NCBI RefSeq assembly: GCF_024347055.1
Contig: NZ_AP024896.1
Location: 62,001-126,000, forward strand
Source of the DNA: Vibrio porteresiae DSM 19223
GTDB taxonomy: Bacteria; Pseudomonadota; Gammaproteobacteria; Enterobacterales; Vibrionaceae
DNA: 64,000 nucleotides
Reading direction: 5' to 3'
Part shown: piece by piece, positions 7,288 to 16,851 of the stretch
Layout: every line of letters begins with the position of its first letter
Position numbering within the stretch: position 1 is the stretch's first letter
Position numbers and translations under genes: made by a program
The notes under the pieces: model-generated
Database searches by the model: none
The model's input: only the letters and a program-made list of their open reading frames with translations
What the model was told of the DNA's origin: nothing

Positions 7288-8658
7288 ATGTCCACCATTC
7301 TAACCATAGATAGAGACGCCTATAGGCAAGCTCGTTTAAGTCGTGATGCTCGATTTGACGGAGTATTTTTTGTTGCAGTCAAAACAACCAAAATATTTTG
7401 TCGACCAATCTGCCCAGCCAATCTGCCTAAAGAGGAAAACGTCGATTATTACCATACTGCGGCACAAGCGATTGAAGCGGGTTATCGACCCTGTTTGCGT
7501 TGTCATCCTGATAGTGCACCTAAGTCATATCGGTGGATGGGTACTGCGACAACATTTGAACGCGCGATAAAACTGATTGATCAAGGCATACTAACCAATG
7601 GTTCGGTGGTTGATTTGGCGGATAGATTGGGTATCAGTGAACGCTATTTACGCCAGCTATTCGACCAGTATTTGGGGCTCTCGCCTAAGCGCTACGCTTT
7701 GTATCAACAGCTACTTTTAGCCAAACAACTGCTGCATCGTAGCGCTATGAGTGTCGTGGATATCGCTTATGCCTGTGGATTTAATAGCCTGCGCCGTTTC
7801 AACGATGCCTTTGCTAAGCATTTCCTTATGGCGCCGACTCAGCTCAGACGTCAACATCAAGTTATATCCAGTGAGTACAAGTTGTTGCTTCCATATAAGG
7901 GCAAACTGGCGTGGCAACATATGCGTGATTTTTATGCGCTTCGTGCTATTGAGGGCGTTGAAGAGGTCAGTGACGATAGCTATTCTCGCCATCTTTTACA
8001 TCAAGGTCAGAAAATTAGGTTTTGTGTCTCTCCTTCAGAAAATTCAAATATGGAACTGACATTTGAATTGGAGGATATACGCCAACTACGCTACCTGATC
8101 AGCCAAGTTCGCCGCCAATTTGATCTCGATGCCGACACCGATGTTATTGAACAGCATCTAGAGCAGTGTCAGCCCGGATTGGTTAAGCTGCCCGGCATTC
8201 GTTTACCTGGTGTTTGGAATACATGGGAAGCTGGAGTGCGCGCAATTTTAGGTCAGCAGGTCACAATCAAAGGCGCTATTGGTCAACTTAACTTGTTGGT
8301 TCAAACCTGTTATCAGGGACAGCCTAAACCTTGGTATTTCCCTGCACCGGAGCAGGTCCTAGCGATGGATTTGAGTTTCTTACGCATGCCCAATTCGCGT
8401 AAAGAGACACTTAAGCGGTTTGCTCAATTTATGGTTGAAAATCCCGATGCTCCTGCCCAGCAATGGCTGGATGTCAAAGGCATTGGTCCATGGACTGTGC
8501 AATATGCGCAGCTGCGTGGTGATGGGCAGGTGGATTGTTTTCTCGAAGGCGATTTGATCGTGAAAAAGGCGATGAATCAATTGCCTCAAGTTACCGCTCA
8601 ACGTGTATCTCCATGGGGGAGTTACGCAACGTTTCACTGTTGGAATTGGTTATCATGA
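7288..8658 (+). CDS. Ada-AlkA fusion: methyl-phosphotriester sensor, AraC domain and 3-methyladenine glycosylase
   Basis: One 456-residue protein joins three modules. Residues about 1-80 are an Ada zinc domain with Cys38 and Cys42 (FCRPIC) and Cys69 and Cys72 (PCLRC). Residues about 85-190 are an AraC-type DNA-binding domain. Residues about 195-456 are an AlkA-type HhH-GPD glycosylase with the hairpin WLDVKGIGPWTVQYA and a catalytic Asp in the following EGDLIVKKA. It is expected to sense alkylated backbone phosphates, activate transcription and excise alkylated bases. Its stop overlaps the ogt start (ATGA), making a two-gene repair operon. Such fusions occur in several bacteria. Confidence 0.92.
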   Translation: MSTILTIDRDAYRQARLSRDARFDGVFFVAVKTTKIFCRPICPANLPKEENVDYYHTAAQAIEAGYRPCLRCHPDSAPKSYRWMGTATTFERAIKLIDQGILTNGSVVDLADRLGISERYLRQLFDQYLGLSPKRYALYQQLLLAKQLLHRSAMSVVDIAYACGFNSLRRFNDAFAKHFLMAPTQLRRQHQVISSEYKLLLPYKGKLAWQHMRDFYALRAIEGVEEVSDDSYSRHLLHQGQKIRFCVSPSENSNMELTFELEDIRQLRYLISQVRRQFDLDADTDVIEQHLEQCQPGLVKLPGIRLPGVWNTWEAGVRAILGQQVTIKGAIGQLNLLVQTCYQGQPKPWYFPAPEQVLAMDLSFLRMPNSRKETLKRFAQFMVENPDAPAQQWLDVKGIGPWTVQYAQLRGDGQVDCFLEGDLIVKKAMNQLPQVTAQRVSPWGSYATFHCWNWLS

Positions 8659-9140
8659 GATACTTTGGTCAATATAACAGCCCATTAGGTTTAGTCACCA
8701 TCCAATGTGATGAGATAGGCATTACTGGTGTGTGGTTTGAAACTCACACAACGCGCCCCAACGATTTGGGCACAGAACATCCAGATTTGCCGTTATTGCA
8801 GCAGGCAGCTCTTCAACTCGGGGAATATTTTGTTGGACAACGACGAGAGTTCACTGTCGCTCTTAGTTTGCATGGGACCGAGTTTCAGCGGCAAGTGTGG
8901 CAAGCGTTAATCGCGATTCCTTTTGGTGAAACACGGTCGTATCAAGAACTGGCTGAGCAAGTGGGGAATCCCAAAGCAGTGAGAGCGGTAGGAACCGCTA
9001 ATGGGCGAAATCCGATATCGGTTTTTATCCCATGTCATCGTGTGGTCGGGAAAAATGGTCACTTGTCGGGATATGCGGGTGGGATCGAACGCAAGCAAGC
9101 CTTGCTGGAGCTTGAGGGGATTACGCATTTAGTAAAATAG
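8655..9140 (+). CDS. ogt: Methylated-DNA--protein-cysteine methyltransferase
   Basis: Suicide repair enzyme that removes alkyl groups from O6-alkylguanine. The protein is 161 residues from the ATG at 8655, which overlaps the preceding stop (ATGA) and implies translational coupling. The active-site motif IPCHRVVG places the acceptor at Cys127. The DNA-binding helix region (QVWQALIAIPFGETRSYQELA) and the GYAGG segment are intact. An in-frame extension upstream to 8535 lies entirely inside the AlkA gene and is unlikely to be used. Confidence 0.94.
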   Translation: MRYFGQYNSPLGLVTIQCDEIGITGVWFETHTTRPNDLGTEHPDLPLLQQAALQLGEYFVGQRREFTVALSLHGTEFQRQVWQALIAIPFGETRSYQELAEQVGNPKAVRAVGTANGRNPISVFIPCHRVVGKNGHLSGYAGGIERKQALLELEGITHLVK

Positions 9141-9202
9141 CGTGTTTGAGGCAGGTGACGTTAGGTTTGTCTTGGTCGTTCATACTTGTTTTCGTCATTA
9201 AC

Positions 9203-9230
9203 CAAAGAGTCCTTCAGTAAGGACTCTTTG
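9203..9230. terminator. Hairpin terminator after ogt
   Basis: CAAAGAGTCCTT (9203-9214), loop CAGT, AAGGACTCTTTG (9219-9230). It sits between the convergent ogt and the MetE-like gene and could serve both. Confidence 0.85.
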
Positions 9231-9267
9231 TGTTGAGCGGGGGATGTCGGTTTATTCCCTCAGGAGC

Positions 9268-10425
9268 TTATTCCCATACTCGTTTAGCCACTTCACGCAC
9301 TAAGGCGATTTTTGCCCATTGCTGTGCTTGGGTTAAGTTGTTGCCTTCTTCGGTTGAAGCAAAACCACATTGAGTACTTAAGTAAAGGTTTTCTAGTGGA
9401 ACGTATTGGCTCGCTTCTTGGATGCGGGCCACCACATCATCGGCATTTTCTAGCTCGCCCACTTTGGAGGAGATCAATCCCAATACCACTTTTTTACCCT
9501 CTGCCACATGCGCTAAAGGAGAGAAATCGCCAGCGCGTTCGGTATCAAACTCTAAATAGAACGCATCGACGTGTTCTTTGGCAAAAAGGACCTCAGCAAC
9601 AGGAGCATAACCGCCACTTGCTGCCCAAGTTGAACGGTAGTTACCACGGCACACGTGTGTGCCAATAACCAAATCCTCCGGTACACCTTCAAGCGCTAAG
9701 TTATTTACTTTAAGTAATTTATTTAACAAATTATCCAGAGCAGAAGTGGCTACCGGTTGATGATCATGGCCGCAACTGCAAGTGGGTACTTGAACTTGTT
9801 CTGCTGCGCGCTGAACTTTAGGGTCGGTTAACATTCCCCATGTACAGTCATCAAGTTGTAAGCTGCGACAGCCAGCTGCATAAACTTGTTGAATCACAGT
9901 ACGATAAGCTGCAGCGATGTCTTGAAGCAATTCATCTTCATCTGGATAGATAGCACGAGTTTGTTCGCGATTACCTTCCCGTTCCAACTCTTTGAGAAAT
10001 TGCGCTGGCGCTGGAATGGTTAAGCGAGGCACAATCCCTTCTTCAGCAAACTGTTTTAGGAAGTTGAAATGCTCAATAAATGGGTGGTTATCACCACTTA
10101 TTTTCCCGGTTAGCTGCACGCTTTCGGCACGTGTTTGCATCGCTGAAAAAGAATATCCGTTATCAATTGCCTTCTTCGCTACGCCGTTCAGCCCCCACAT
10201 GAAATCTAAATGCCACCAACTGCGACGAAACTCTCCGTCGGTAATGACGTTCAGTCCAGCTTCTTTTTGAAGTTGCACCAACTCAGTAATGGCTTTGTCT
10301 TCTACAGCAGTTAACTCTTGCTGGGACAAATTGCCTTGCGCGAATGCCTTGCGAGCAGTGTGAAGATAGTCTGGACGTAGGTAACTGCCAACGACATCAG
10401 CGCGAAATGGAGGTTTGATTGACAT
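9268..10425 (-). CDS. MetE C-terminal-like methyltransferase (cobalamin-independent methionine synthase family)
   Basis: A 385-residue protein of the single-domain MetE-like type (YxjG-like). It starts MSIKPPFRADVVGSYLRP and carries QLDDCTWGML, THVCRGN and STQCGFAS, the last two holding His and Cys ligands expected to bind zinc. It probably transfers a methyl group to homocysteine or a related thiol; the methyl donor is unknown. The start at 10425 is preferred over an upstream in-frame start at 10545, because the longer form would run through the nhaD terminator and adds 40 residues without family character. Confidence 0.85.
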   Translation of the reverse strand: MSIKPPFRADVVGSYLRPDYLHTARKAFAQGNLSQQELTAVEDKAITELVQLQKEAGLNVITDGEFRRSWWHLDFMWGLNGVAKKAIDNGYSFSAMQTRAESVQLTGKISGDNHPFIEHFNFLKQFAEEGIVPRLTIPAPAQFLKELEREGNREQTRAIYPDEDELLQDIAAAYRTVIQQVYAAGCRSLQLDDCTWGMLTDPKVQRAAEQVQVPTCSCGHDHQPVATSALDNLLNKLLKVNNLALEGVPEDLVIGTHVCRGNYRSTWAASGGYAPVAEVLFAKEHVDAFYLEFDTERAGDFSPLAHVAEGKKVVLGLISSKVGELENADDVVARIQEASQYVPLENLYLSTQCGFASTEEGNNLTQAQQWAKIALVREVAKRVWE

Positions 10426-10536
10426 AGGGGAAAGCGCCTCTAAAACAGAAAGATAATGCTGCCAAATTAGAGGGTTATGCCAAGAAAAAGAAGTGAGAGA
10501 TCTGCATGAGGAGTATGAGAAAAATTCATGTTGCAT

Positions 10537-10570
10537 AAAAAGCACTTTGGCGAAGGTTCGCCAAAGTGCT
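10537..10570 (-). terminator. Terminator of nhaD
   Basis: AGCACTTTGGCGA (10541-10553), loop AGGT, TCGCCAAAGTGCT (10558-10570). On the minus strand the stem is followed by TTTTTATG, so it ends nhaD transcription before the MetE-like gene. Confidence 0.92.
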
Positions 10571-10592
10571 TAACAATAAGCCATCACTAAGT

Positions 10593-12032
10593 TTAGAACA
10601 GTGCGTGGTTAAGCATCACGTGTACAACGACACTGGCCGCATAGCCACATAAAATCACTGGAGTCCATTTTAAATGGCTACCAAAGGTATATAGCCCTTT
10701 AGTTGCGCCCATTAACGCAACGCCTGCAGCAGAACCGATAGAGAGCAAGCTGCCCCCAACCCCGGCGGTGAGCGTGACTAATAACCAGTTACCCGTCGAC
10801 ATCACAGGATCCATAGTCAGAACGGCGTACATCACTGGAATGTTATCAACGATGGAAGAAAGAATACCAATGATGACGTTGGCGGTAATTGGGTTCCATT
10901 GTGAATACATCACTTCGGATGCCATCGACAAGTAACCTAGTAAGCTCAAACCACCGACACACATCACCACGCCATAGAAGAACAATAAAGTGTCCCATTC
11001 AGCGCGAGCAATCCGTTGGAAAACATCAAAAGGAACAAACGATCCCATTTTTTGCAGCATCTGTTCGTCGCGTTCCAACTCTGCTTTGGCTTTGCGCTTT
11101 TCCACGGCGCGATTGAAGGTGACCCTTAGATAGAAACCAAAGAATTGTAAGTAGGCGAGACCCAACATCATGCCGATGACGGGAGGAAAATCGAACAAAG
11201 AGTGGAAGGTGACTGAGGTTAGAATAGTGAAAATAAACAGGGCGACAATAACTAATCCACCCCGTTTTACCTCTGTTGCGATCGATACGCTGGCGGGTTT
11301 CTGTTTAGGTAGAAACATCGACATGATGATCGCTGGAACCAGATAGTTCACTGCGGCAGGGATGAAAAGGTCGAAGAACTGACCAAATTCAACATTGCCT
11401 GCTTGCCAAACCATCAACGTGGTTATATCACCAAATGGGCTAAAAGCACCGCCAGCGTTTGCGGCAACCACAATATTTATACAGGAAAGGTTGACAAAGC
11501 GTTTATTATCGCCGCCTAGCTTCATTACAACCGCACACATTAATAAACCAGTCGTTAAGTTATCGGCTACTGGAGATATAAAGAAGGCAAGAAAGCCAGT
11601 GACCCAAAATAACGTGCGAAAATTGAAACCCTTTTTCAACATCCATGACTGAAGTCCGTCAAATACACCACGCTCGTCCATTGCGTTTATATATGTCATC
11701 GCAACAAGCAAGAACAAAAGTAGCTCAGCATATTCTAACAGGTTGTGTTCAATAGCATGCTCAACCAGCTCTGATTGACCGTATTGCTGGTAAACCCAAC
11801 CAATGAGAGCCCATATCAAGCCCGCTGCAAGCAGTACTGGCTTGGATTTATGAAGTTTAAGATATTCTTCTAACATGACAGCAGCATAAGCAATCACAAA
11901 AATAGCGATAGCAGCGTAGCCAATAAAAGAGTGTGTCAGTGAAGGTACGGAATCCGAATTAGAAGAGGCGAGACTGACCGCTGGTATTAAATATAGGAGA
12001 AAAACTACCACTCCATATAGTGTTCGCTTCAT
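10593..12032 (-). CDS. nhaD: Na+/H+ antiporter NhaD
   Basis: A 479-residue inner-membrane antiporter that exports Na+ (and Li+) in exchange for protons. It has an N-terminal signal-like hydrophobic segment and about a dozen further membrane helices. Family motifs are present: FISPVADNLTTGLLM, NAGGAFSPFGDITTLMVW and GSLLSIGSAAGVALMG, with acidic and polar residues (SPVADN, SPFGD, VDNIP) in the transport path. NhaD is well known in Vibrio. A charged loop of about 40 residues sits between helices (EKRKAKAELERDEQML). It has its own terminator. Confidence 0.93.
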   Translation of the reverse strand: MKRTLYGVVVFLLYLIPAVSLASSNSDSVPSLTHSFIGYAAIAIFVIAYAAVMLEEYLKLHKSKPVLLAAGLIWALIGWVYQQYGQSELVEHAIEHNLLEYAELLLFLLVAMTYINAMDERGVFDGLQSWMLKKGFNFRTLFWVTGFLAFFISPVADNLTTGLLMCAVVMKLGGDNKRFVNLSCINIVVAANAGGAFSPFGDITTLMVWQAGNVEFGQFFDLFIPAAVNYLVPAIIMSMFLPKQKPASVSIATEVKRGGLVIVALFIFTILTSVTFHSLFDFPPVIGMMLGLAYLQFFGFYLRVTFNRAVEKRKAKAELERDEQMLQKMGSFVPFDVFQRIARAEWDTLLFFYGVVMCVGGLSLLGYLSMASEVMYSQWNPITANVIIGILSSIVDNIPVMYAVLTMDPVMSTGNWLLVTLTAGVGGSLLSIGSAAGVALMGATKGLYTFGSHLKWTPVILCGYAASVVVHVMLNHALF

Positions 12033-12156
12033 TGCTTTTAGCTCCAGGAAAATTTAAATACAAAGAAATATTAAGGACTCTTTGCTGGAGCATTTGTGAA
12101 CTAAATCAATTTAGTTTGATTTTTAGGCGCGGGAACGATGAAATTAGTTGAATAAT

Positions 12157-12194
12157 AAAAAACATCCTTGCCATTAGTGACAAGGATGTTTTTT
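12157..12194 (-). terminator. Terminator after the DAACS symporter gene
   Basis: AAAAAACATCCTTG (12157-12170) pairs perfectly with CAAGGATGTTTTTT (12181-12194). It lies 30 bp past the symporter stop and upstream of nhaD. Confidence 0.92.
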
Positions 12195-12223
12195 GATTGT
12201 TAATTAACCATGATTAGATGCAA

Positions 12224-13525
12224 CTAATCATTGCTAATTGCAACTTTTTGTTTCTTCTCTAGAGTTTCTACATCGGTATTAAACACTTTTTCATCAAAAG
12301 CATTTTCTGACTTCGCTACGATACAAGTGACACAAGCATCGCCAGTGATGTTTACTGCAGTACGAATCATATCTAGCAGACGGTCAACACCCATAATGAG
12401 AGCAACACCTTCTAGTGGCAAACCAACTTGGTTTAGCACCATGGCCAGCATGATCAAACCTACACCAGGAACACCTGCAGTACCGATAGAAGCGAGTGTC
12501 GCGGTAACAATAACCATCAAGTAGTCAGTCATTGTTAAATCGATATTGAATGCTTGAGCGATGAAGGCAGTTGCAACGCCTTGCATGATCGCTGTGCCAT
12601 CCATATTCACTGTTGCACCAAGTGGAATAGTGAAAGAGGCGATCTTGTTTTGTGCACCAAGACGTTTAGTGGCTGTTTCCATTGTGACAGGCAGTGTCGC
12701 ATTAGATGATGCAGTTGAGAATGCAAACATCACAGCATCTTCCATTTTACGGAAGAACGTGAGCGGATTTAGACCTGCTAGGCCTTTTAGCATCACGCTG
12801 TAAGTCACAAATGCATGGATTAGCAAAGTACCAACGAGTACGGCAAAGTAAGCCGCTAGGTTCAAGATGGCGCCAAGACCCAAACCAGTAAATAGTTTTG
12901 CCATCAGGAAGAAGACACCGTAAGGCGCAACTTGCATCAATAGCGTTACCAGCTTCATTAGCACTTCGTTAAGGTCATTAAAGAAGCCAGTGATGCGTTC
13001 ACCTGCTTCACCCGCTACGCTAATTGCTACACCAAATAGCAGGGCGAAAACGATCACTTGCAGAGTGTTACCTTCGGCCATTGCACTGATAGGGTTCGTT
13101 GGGAACATATCAATGATCACTTTTACTAGTGAAGGTGCTTCAGCAGATTTAAAAGTACTTGCAGCGGTTAAATCAGCACCTGCTCCTGGGTGGAATACGT
13201 TACCCATGATCAGTGCTAAACTAATAGCAACGGCAGTCGTAATGACATAAAGACCCAGCGTTTTGCCGCCCATACGACCCAAAGTTGAAAGATCTTTTAG
13301 TGAGCTAGTGCCACACACTAAAGAAACAAACACTAGAGGGACAACAAGCATTTTTAAGCTGGCGATGAAAATTTTGCCACCGACTTCAAATAGCCCATTG
13401 ACGATGTAAGTATCAACGAAGCTGTACTGAGCAAAAAGGGCACGAATAGCGAACCCAGTCAAGATGCCGGCAACCATACCAAGGATAACGCGAGCGGTTA
13501 AAGACATTGGTTTTTTGGTATTCAT
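12224..13525 (-). CDS. Dicarboxylate/amino acid:cation symporter (DAACS/GltP family)
   Basis: A 433-residue secondary transporter that takes up glutamate, aspartate or C4-dicarboxylates with Na+ or H+. Hallmarks are the serine-rich hairpin AFSTASSNATLPVT, the helix IPLGATVNMDGTAIMQG, and GVPGVGLIMLAMVL near the second hairpin. The ATG at 13525 has AAGGAG eight bases upstream; a GTG at 13534 sits on top of that site and is rejected. A strong CRP-like site lies about 110 bp upstream. The exact substrate cannot be told from the sequence. Confidence 0.93.
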   Translation of the reverse strand: MNTKKPMSLTARVILGMVAGILTGFAIRALFAQYSFVDTYIVNGLFEVGGKIFIASLKMLVVPLVFVSLVCGTSSLKDLSTLGRMGGKTLGLYVITTAVAISLALIMGNVFHPGAGADLTAASTFKSAEAPSLVKVIIDMFPTNPISAMAEGNTLQVIVFALLFGVAISVAGEAGERITGFFNDLNEVLMKLVTLLMQVAPYGVFFLMAKLFTGLGLGAILNLAAYFAVLVGTLLIHAFVTYSVMLKGLAGLNPLTFFRKMEDAVMFAFSTASSNATLPVTMETATKRLGAQNKIASFTIPLGATVNMDGTAIMQGVATAFIAQAFNIDLTMTDYLMVIVTATLASIGTAGVPGVGLIMLAMVLNQVGLPLEGVALIMGVDRLLDMIRTAVNITGDACVTCIVAKSENAFDEKVFNTDVETLEKKQKVAISND

Positions 13526-13634
13526 TCTGAACACTCCTTATTATTTATTCACTTCGACGTCATTTCAAAGCGTGCGGCAGGTTAGCAGGCAAGTGGTGAA
13601 ATCAAAAAACAAAATGCAATCTATAATTGATAGA

Positions 13635-13650
13635 TGTGATCTATGTCACC
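13635..13650. promoter_or_regulatory. CRP-like site upstream of the DAACS symporter
   Basis: TGTGA-TCTATG-TCACC matches the CRP consensus in 9 of 10 arm positions, with the right spacing, about 117 bp upstream of the start codon. Confidence 0.65.
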
Positions 13651-14365
13651 ATAATATGCCATCTGTTAATATTCTAGTAACATATTATTCGACTATTTTT
13701 AGTTGATTTTTTAACTTAATAACATTTTGAGCTGGAAATGCGACATTTAATGTTATTCTCATCCGATGAAAATTTATTAGAATGAGCTTATTGCAAGATT
13801 ACATTTTTGCCATCAATTAATTATTTATTCATTTTTTATGAATAATTAGCTATTGCGTATGGGTTTGGATGTTGTCTAAGTACATCCATTTCTTGCGGCA
13901 AATTATTGGTTAATCATCCTCTAATATTGCTTTGTTTCTAGATAGTTATAGGCATGTAGGTGATAAATCCTAATCAACTATCCTGCCTTATTCCCTTATT
14001 ACACTACAGAATAGTTACCCACACATTTTTGCTAGAGCAACAAAAGCGTGCTTCTTTTGTGTTAGCTATCACAGATTTTCGGCATAACTAACCAGCTTAG
14101 GTAAGTGATAGGTTGTCTTAGTGGTGATAAACGACCACATTTTCTGTCGCTTAAACGAGAAAACCCCAATAAAGATGCTTTTTTATTCTATTTGAGTATA
14201 AAAAAAGACCATTTATAAAAAAATATTGCAAAGATTCAAATAAATTGATCTTGAACAAGTTCTGCTGAGGGTAGAAGATAAAAACGAGACATGGAGCACA
14301 AATTTTTAACAATTGCTTCAGTGTCGTTTTCACATCATCCATCCAATCAAGTGGGGAGTTATTGT
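13651..14365. other. Long gene-free region between the symporter and poxB
   Basis: About 700 bp of A/T-rich sequence without a convincing gene. CTATCAC (14066-14072) and GTGATAG (14107-14113) form a loose inverted repeat, and A/T-rich complementary runs lie near 14178-14207. It should contain the poxB promoter, but I could not fix one. Confidence 0.45.
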
Positions 14366-16093
14366 ATGAGTAATTCTACTATTGCCTATTTTATTGCCGA
14401 TACCCTGCGTCAAGCTGGTGTGCAACGTATTTGGGGGGTAACTGGCGATTCTCTAAATGGCTTAAGTGATAGCCTACGTAAAATAGGTGAAATCGAGTGG
14501 TTAGGTACTCGTCATGAAGAAGTCGCTGCCTTTGCTGCAGGCGCTGAAGCGCATTTATCTGGTCAATTGTCTGTATGTGCGGGTTCTTGTGGACCTGGCA
14601 ACATGCATTTGATCAACGGGTTATATGATTGTCACCGCAACCGAGTTCCCGTACTTGCGATTGCTGCCCATATCCCTTCATCTGAAATTGGGACCAATTA
14701 TTTCCAAGAGACTCACCCCCAGGAACTATTTAAAGAATGTAGTGTTTTCTGCGAGTTAGTTTCAAACCCAGAGCAAATGCCTTACTTGCTAGAAACGGCG
14801 ATGCGTCAAGCCATCTTACACAATGATGTGGCGGTGCTTGTTTTGCCAGGTGATGTGGCTCTTAAAGCCATGCCTGAAGGTGTTGAAGCCAAGTGGAGTT
14901 TGCCTAAACCTGCGTTTTATGCGCCACAACAAGCGGATCTTGAACAGTTAGCTGCTTATTTAAATGACAGTCGTAAAGTGACCATCATGGTGGGGGCTGG
15001 GGTAAAAGGTGCTCATAAAGAAGTGGTTGCTCTGGCTGCTAAGCTTAAAGCGCCTATCGTTCATGCTTTACGCGGTAAAGAATATATCGAATATGAAAAT
15101 CCGTATGATGTTGGTATGACAGGGTTGATTGGTTTTGCTTCAGGCTATCATGCGATGCGTGAAGCTGACACACTGCTACTGATTGGCACCAGTTTCCCTT
15201 ATCGAGCTTTCTATCCTGATAAAGCCAAAATTGTCCAGATTGATAGCAATCCTGCATCTTTGGGGCGTCATACCCAAATTGAGTTTGGTGTCCTTGGGGA
15301 TTCCCGCAGTACGATTAGCTCATTGCTACCGCTTATCAAAGAAGACCGTTCTGAAAAACACTTAACCAGCTGCTTAGCTAACTATAAAGAAGCGCGTAAA
15401 GGTTTGGATGATTTAGCCAATGGTAAAACCAGTCATGGGCTGATTCACCCTCAGTATCTTGCTCGCTTAATCAGTGAACAAGCTGCGGAAGATGCGGTAT
15501 TTACTTGTGATGTAGGCACGCCAACCGTTTGGGCGGCTCGTTATTTAGAGATGAATGGCAAACGCCGTCTGATTGGGTCATTTAACCATGGCTCGATGGC
15601 GAATGCGATGTCACAAGCGATGGGTGCTCAAGCGTTTGATCGCCAGCGTCAAGTCATCGCCATGTGTGGTGATGGTGGTTTCTCTATGTTAATGGGGGAT
15701 TTGTTGTCACTAAAACAATTGAATTTGCCCATCAAGATCATCGTCTTTAATAACCGTTCCCTTGGCTTTGTTGCTATGGAAATGAAAGCAAGTGGCTATT
15801 TGTCGAACGATACTGATCTACAAAACCCAAGCTTTGCTAAAATTGCAGAAGCGTGTGGAATAAAAGGCATACATGTGTCTGATCCTGATGCTCTAGCTGG
15901 TGCGTTGAGTGAAACGCTTAATTACCCAGGTGCAGTGGTTTTGGAAGTGGATACCGCAAAACAAGAACTTGCTATGCCACCACAAATTAAATTGGAACAC
16001 GCTAAAGGCTTTAGCATTTATATGATGAAAGCCATAATCAACGGCCGTGGTGATGAAATCATTGAACTAAGTAAAACCAACTGGTTACGTTAG
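14366..16093 (+). CDS. poxB: Pyruvate dehydrogenase (ubiquinone) / pyruvate oxidase
   Basis: Peripheral membrane flavoenzyme that oxidises pyruvate to acetate and CO2, passing electrons to ubiquinone. The 575 residues match the usual length (about 572). The TPP-activating Glu is E51 (GTRHEEVAAF), and the TPP/Mg motif GDGGFSMLMGD begins at G435. The C-terminal tail, which binds membrane lipid in E. coli PoxB, is present. The ATG at 14366 has GGGGAG seven bases upstream, so 25 codons of upstream open frame are not part of the protein. It is monocistronic with its own terminator. Confidence 0.93.
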   Translation: MSNSTIAYFIADTLRQAGVQRIWGVTGDSLNGLSDSLRKIGEIEWLGTRHEEVAAFAAGAEAHLSGQLSVCAGSCGPGNMHLINGLYDCHRNRVPVLAIAAHIPSSEIGTNYFQETHPQELFKECSVFCELVSNPEQMPYLLETAMRQAILHNDVAVLVLPGDVALKAMPEGVEAKWSLPKPAFYAPQQADLEQLAAYLNDSRKVTIMVGAGVKGAHKEVVALAAKLKAPIVHALRGKEYIEYENPYDVGMTGLIGFASGYHAMREADTLLLIGTSFPYRAFYPDKAKIVQIDSNPASLGRHTQIEFGVLGDSRSTISSLLPLIKEDRSEKHLTSCLANYKEARKGLDDLANGKTSHGLIHPQYLARLISEQAAEDAVFTCDVGTPTVWAARYLEMNGKRRLIGSFNHGSMANAMSQAMGAQAFDRQRQVIAMCGDGGFSMLMGDLLSLKQLNLPIKIIVFNNRSLGFVAMEMKASGYLSNDTDLQNPSFAKIAEACGIKGIHVSDPDALAGALSETLNYPGAVVLEVDTAKQELAMPPQIKLEHAKGFSIYMMKAIINGRGDEIIELSKTNWLR

Positions 16094-16130
16094 TCTCAGC
16101 GATTTTTCTCCTCCAAGACGATAGTCATCG

Positions 16131-16158
16131 CCCCTGCCGTATGGTGGGGGTATTTTTT
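16131..16158 (+). terminator. poxB terminator
   Basis: CCCCTGCC (16131-16138), loop GTAT, GGTGGGGG (16143-16150; includes G-U pairs), then TATTTTTT. Confidence 0.85.
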
Positions 16159-16195
16159 CCCTCCTAGTAGTAAGTTGTTTTTATTGGGGAAATAG

Positions 16196-16822
16196 ATGAA
16201 TATTGTTCTTCTGCATGGGTTATACATGAACGCGCTGGTAATGCAGCCGCTCAAATATCGGTTAGAAAAAATGGGCTATTCAACCCATGTTCTCAATTTC
16301 AGCACCGTCACTATCGATACGGAACATCTCTTTAATAGTATTGATGCCGCTTTGAGCTCAGATCAGCCAAATGCTTTGGTGGGGCACAGTTTAGGTGGTT
16401 TGATTATTCAAAAATACTTGGCTGCTCGGCATCCCTCCGCGGAAATCATCTCCCATGTGGTCACTATAGGATCGCCTATGCAAGGCGCGGCTATTGTTCG
16501 AGCTATTGATGAAATGGGCATGAGTGGCATATTAGGTGATGCGAAAGAGTTCGGCCTTGAGCCACATGATAATCACTGGCATTTTCCGCAAAAATTAGGC
16601 TGTATTGCTGGCAATATGGCTTGGGGTGTCATGCCTCTATTACTTGGATTTGATATCTCATCTGACGGCACTGTATCTGTCGCGGAAACCCAGATTCCAG
16701 GAATGACTGATCATATTGAAACGAGTAATACCCACTTAACTTTGCTGTATAGCGACGAAGTTGCGGAACAAATCCATTTCTTCTTAGCGAATGATAAATT
16801 TGAGATAAAAAAAGCCGGATAA
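16196..16822 (+). CDS. Alpha/beta-hydrolase, putative esterase/lipase
   Basis: A 208-residue cytoplasmic alpha/beta-hydrolase. The oxyanion region LLHGLYMNALVM is at the N-terminus, and the nucleophile elbow GHSLGG puts Ser65 in the active site. Likely acid and base are the Asp in SSDGTVSV and the His in SNTHLTLL. It resembles small bacterial lipases and esterases of the PGAP1/triacylglycerol-lipase type. The substrate is unknown. Its stop codon lies inside a hairpin whose T run faces the minus strand. Confidence 0.8.
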   Translation: MNIVLLHGLYMNALVMQPLKYRLEKMGYSTHVLNFSTVTIDTEHLFNSIDAALSSDQPNALVGHSLGGLIIQKYLAARHPSAEIISHVVTIGSPMQGAAIVRAIDEMGMSGILGDAKEFGLEPHDNHWHFPQKLGCIAGNMAWGVMPLLLGFDISSDGTVSVAETQIPGMTDHIETSNTHLTLLYSDEVAEQIHFFLANDKFEIKKAG

Positions 16823-16851
16823 GTACGGTGAGCGTTACTCGTCTTATCCGG
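16807..16851 (-). terminator. Minus-strand-directed terminator overlapping the hydrolase stop codon
   Basis: CCGGATAAG (16815-16823) and CTTATCCGG (16843-16851) are exact inverted repeats. Read on the minus strand the stem is followed by CTTTTTTTATC, the form of an intrinsic terminator; on the plus strand no T run follows. No minus-strand gene is visible upstream of it. Confidence 0.6.

Noticed and set aside
8535..8654. N-terminal extension of Ogt
   Set aside because: Entirely inside the Ada-AlkA gene; the ATGA-coupled start gives the normal protein.
10426..10545. N-terminal extension of the MetE-like protein
   Set aside because: It crosses the nhaD terminator, and the family starts at the MSIKPPF methionine.
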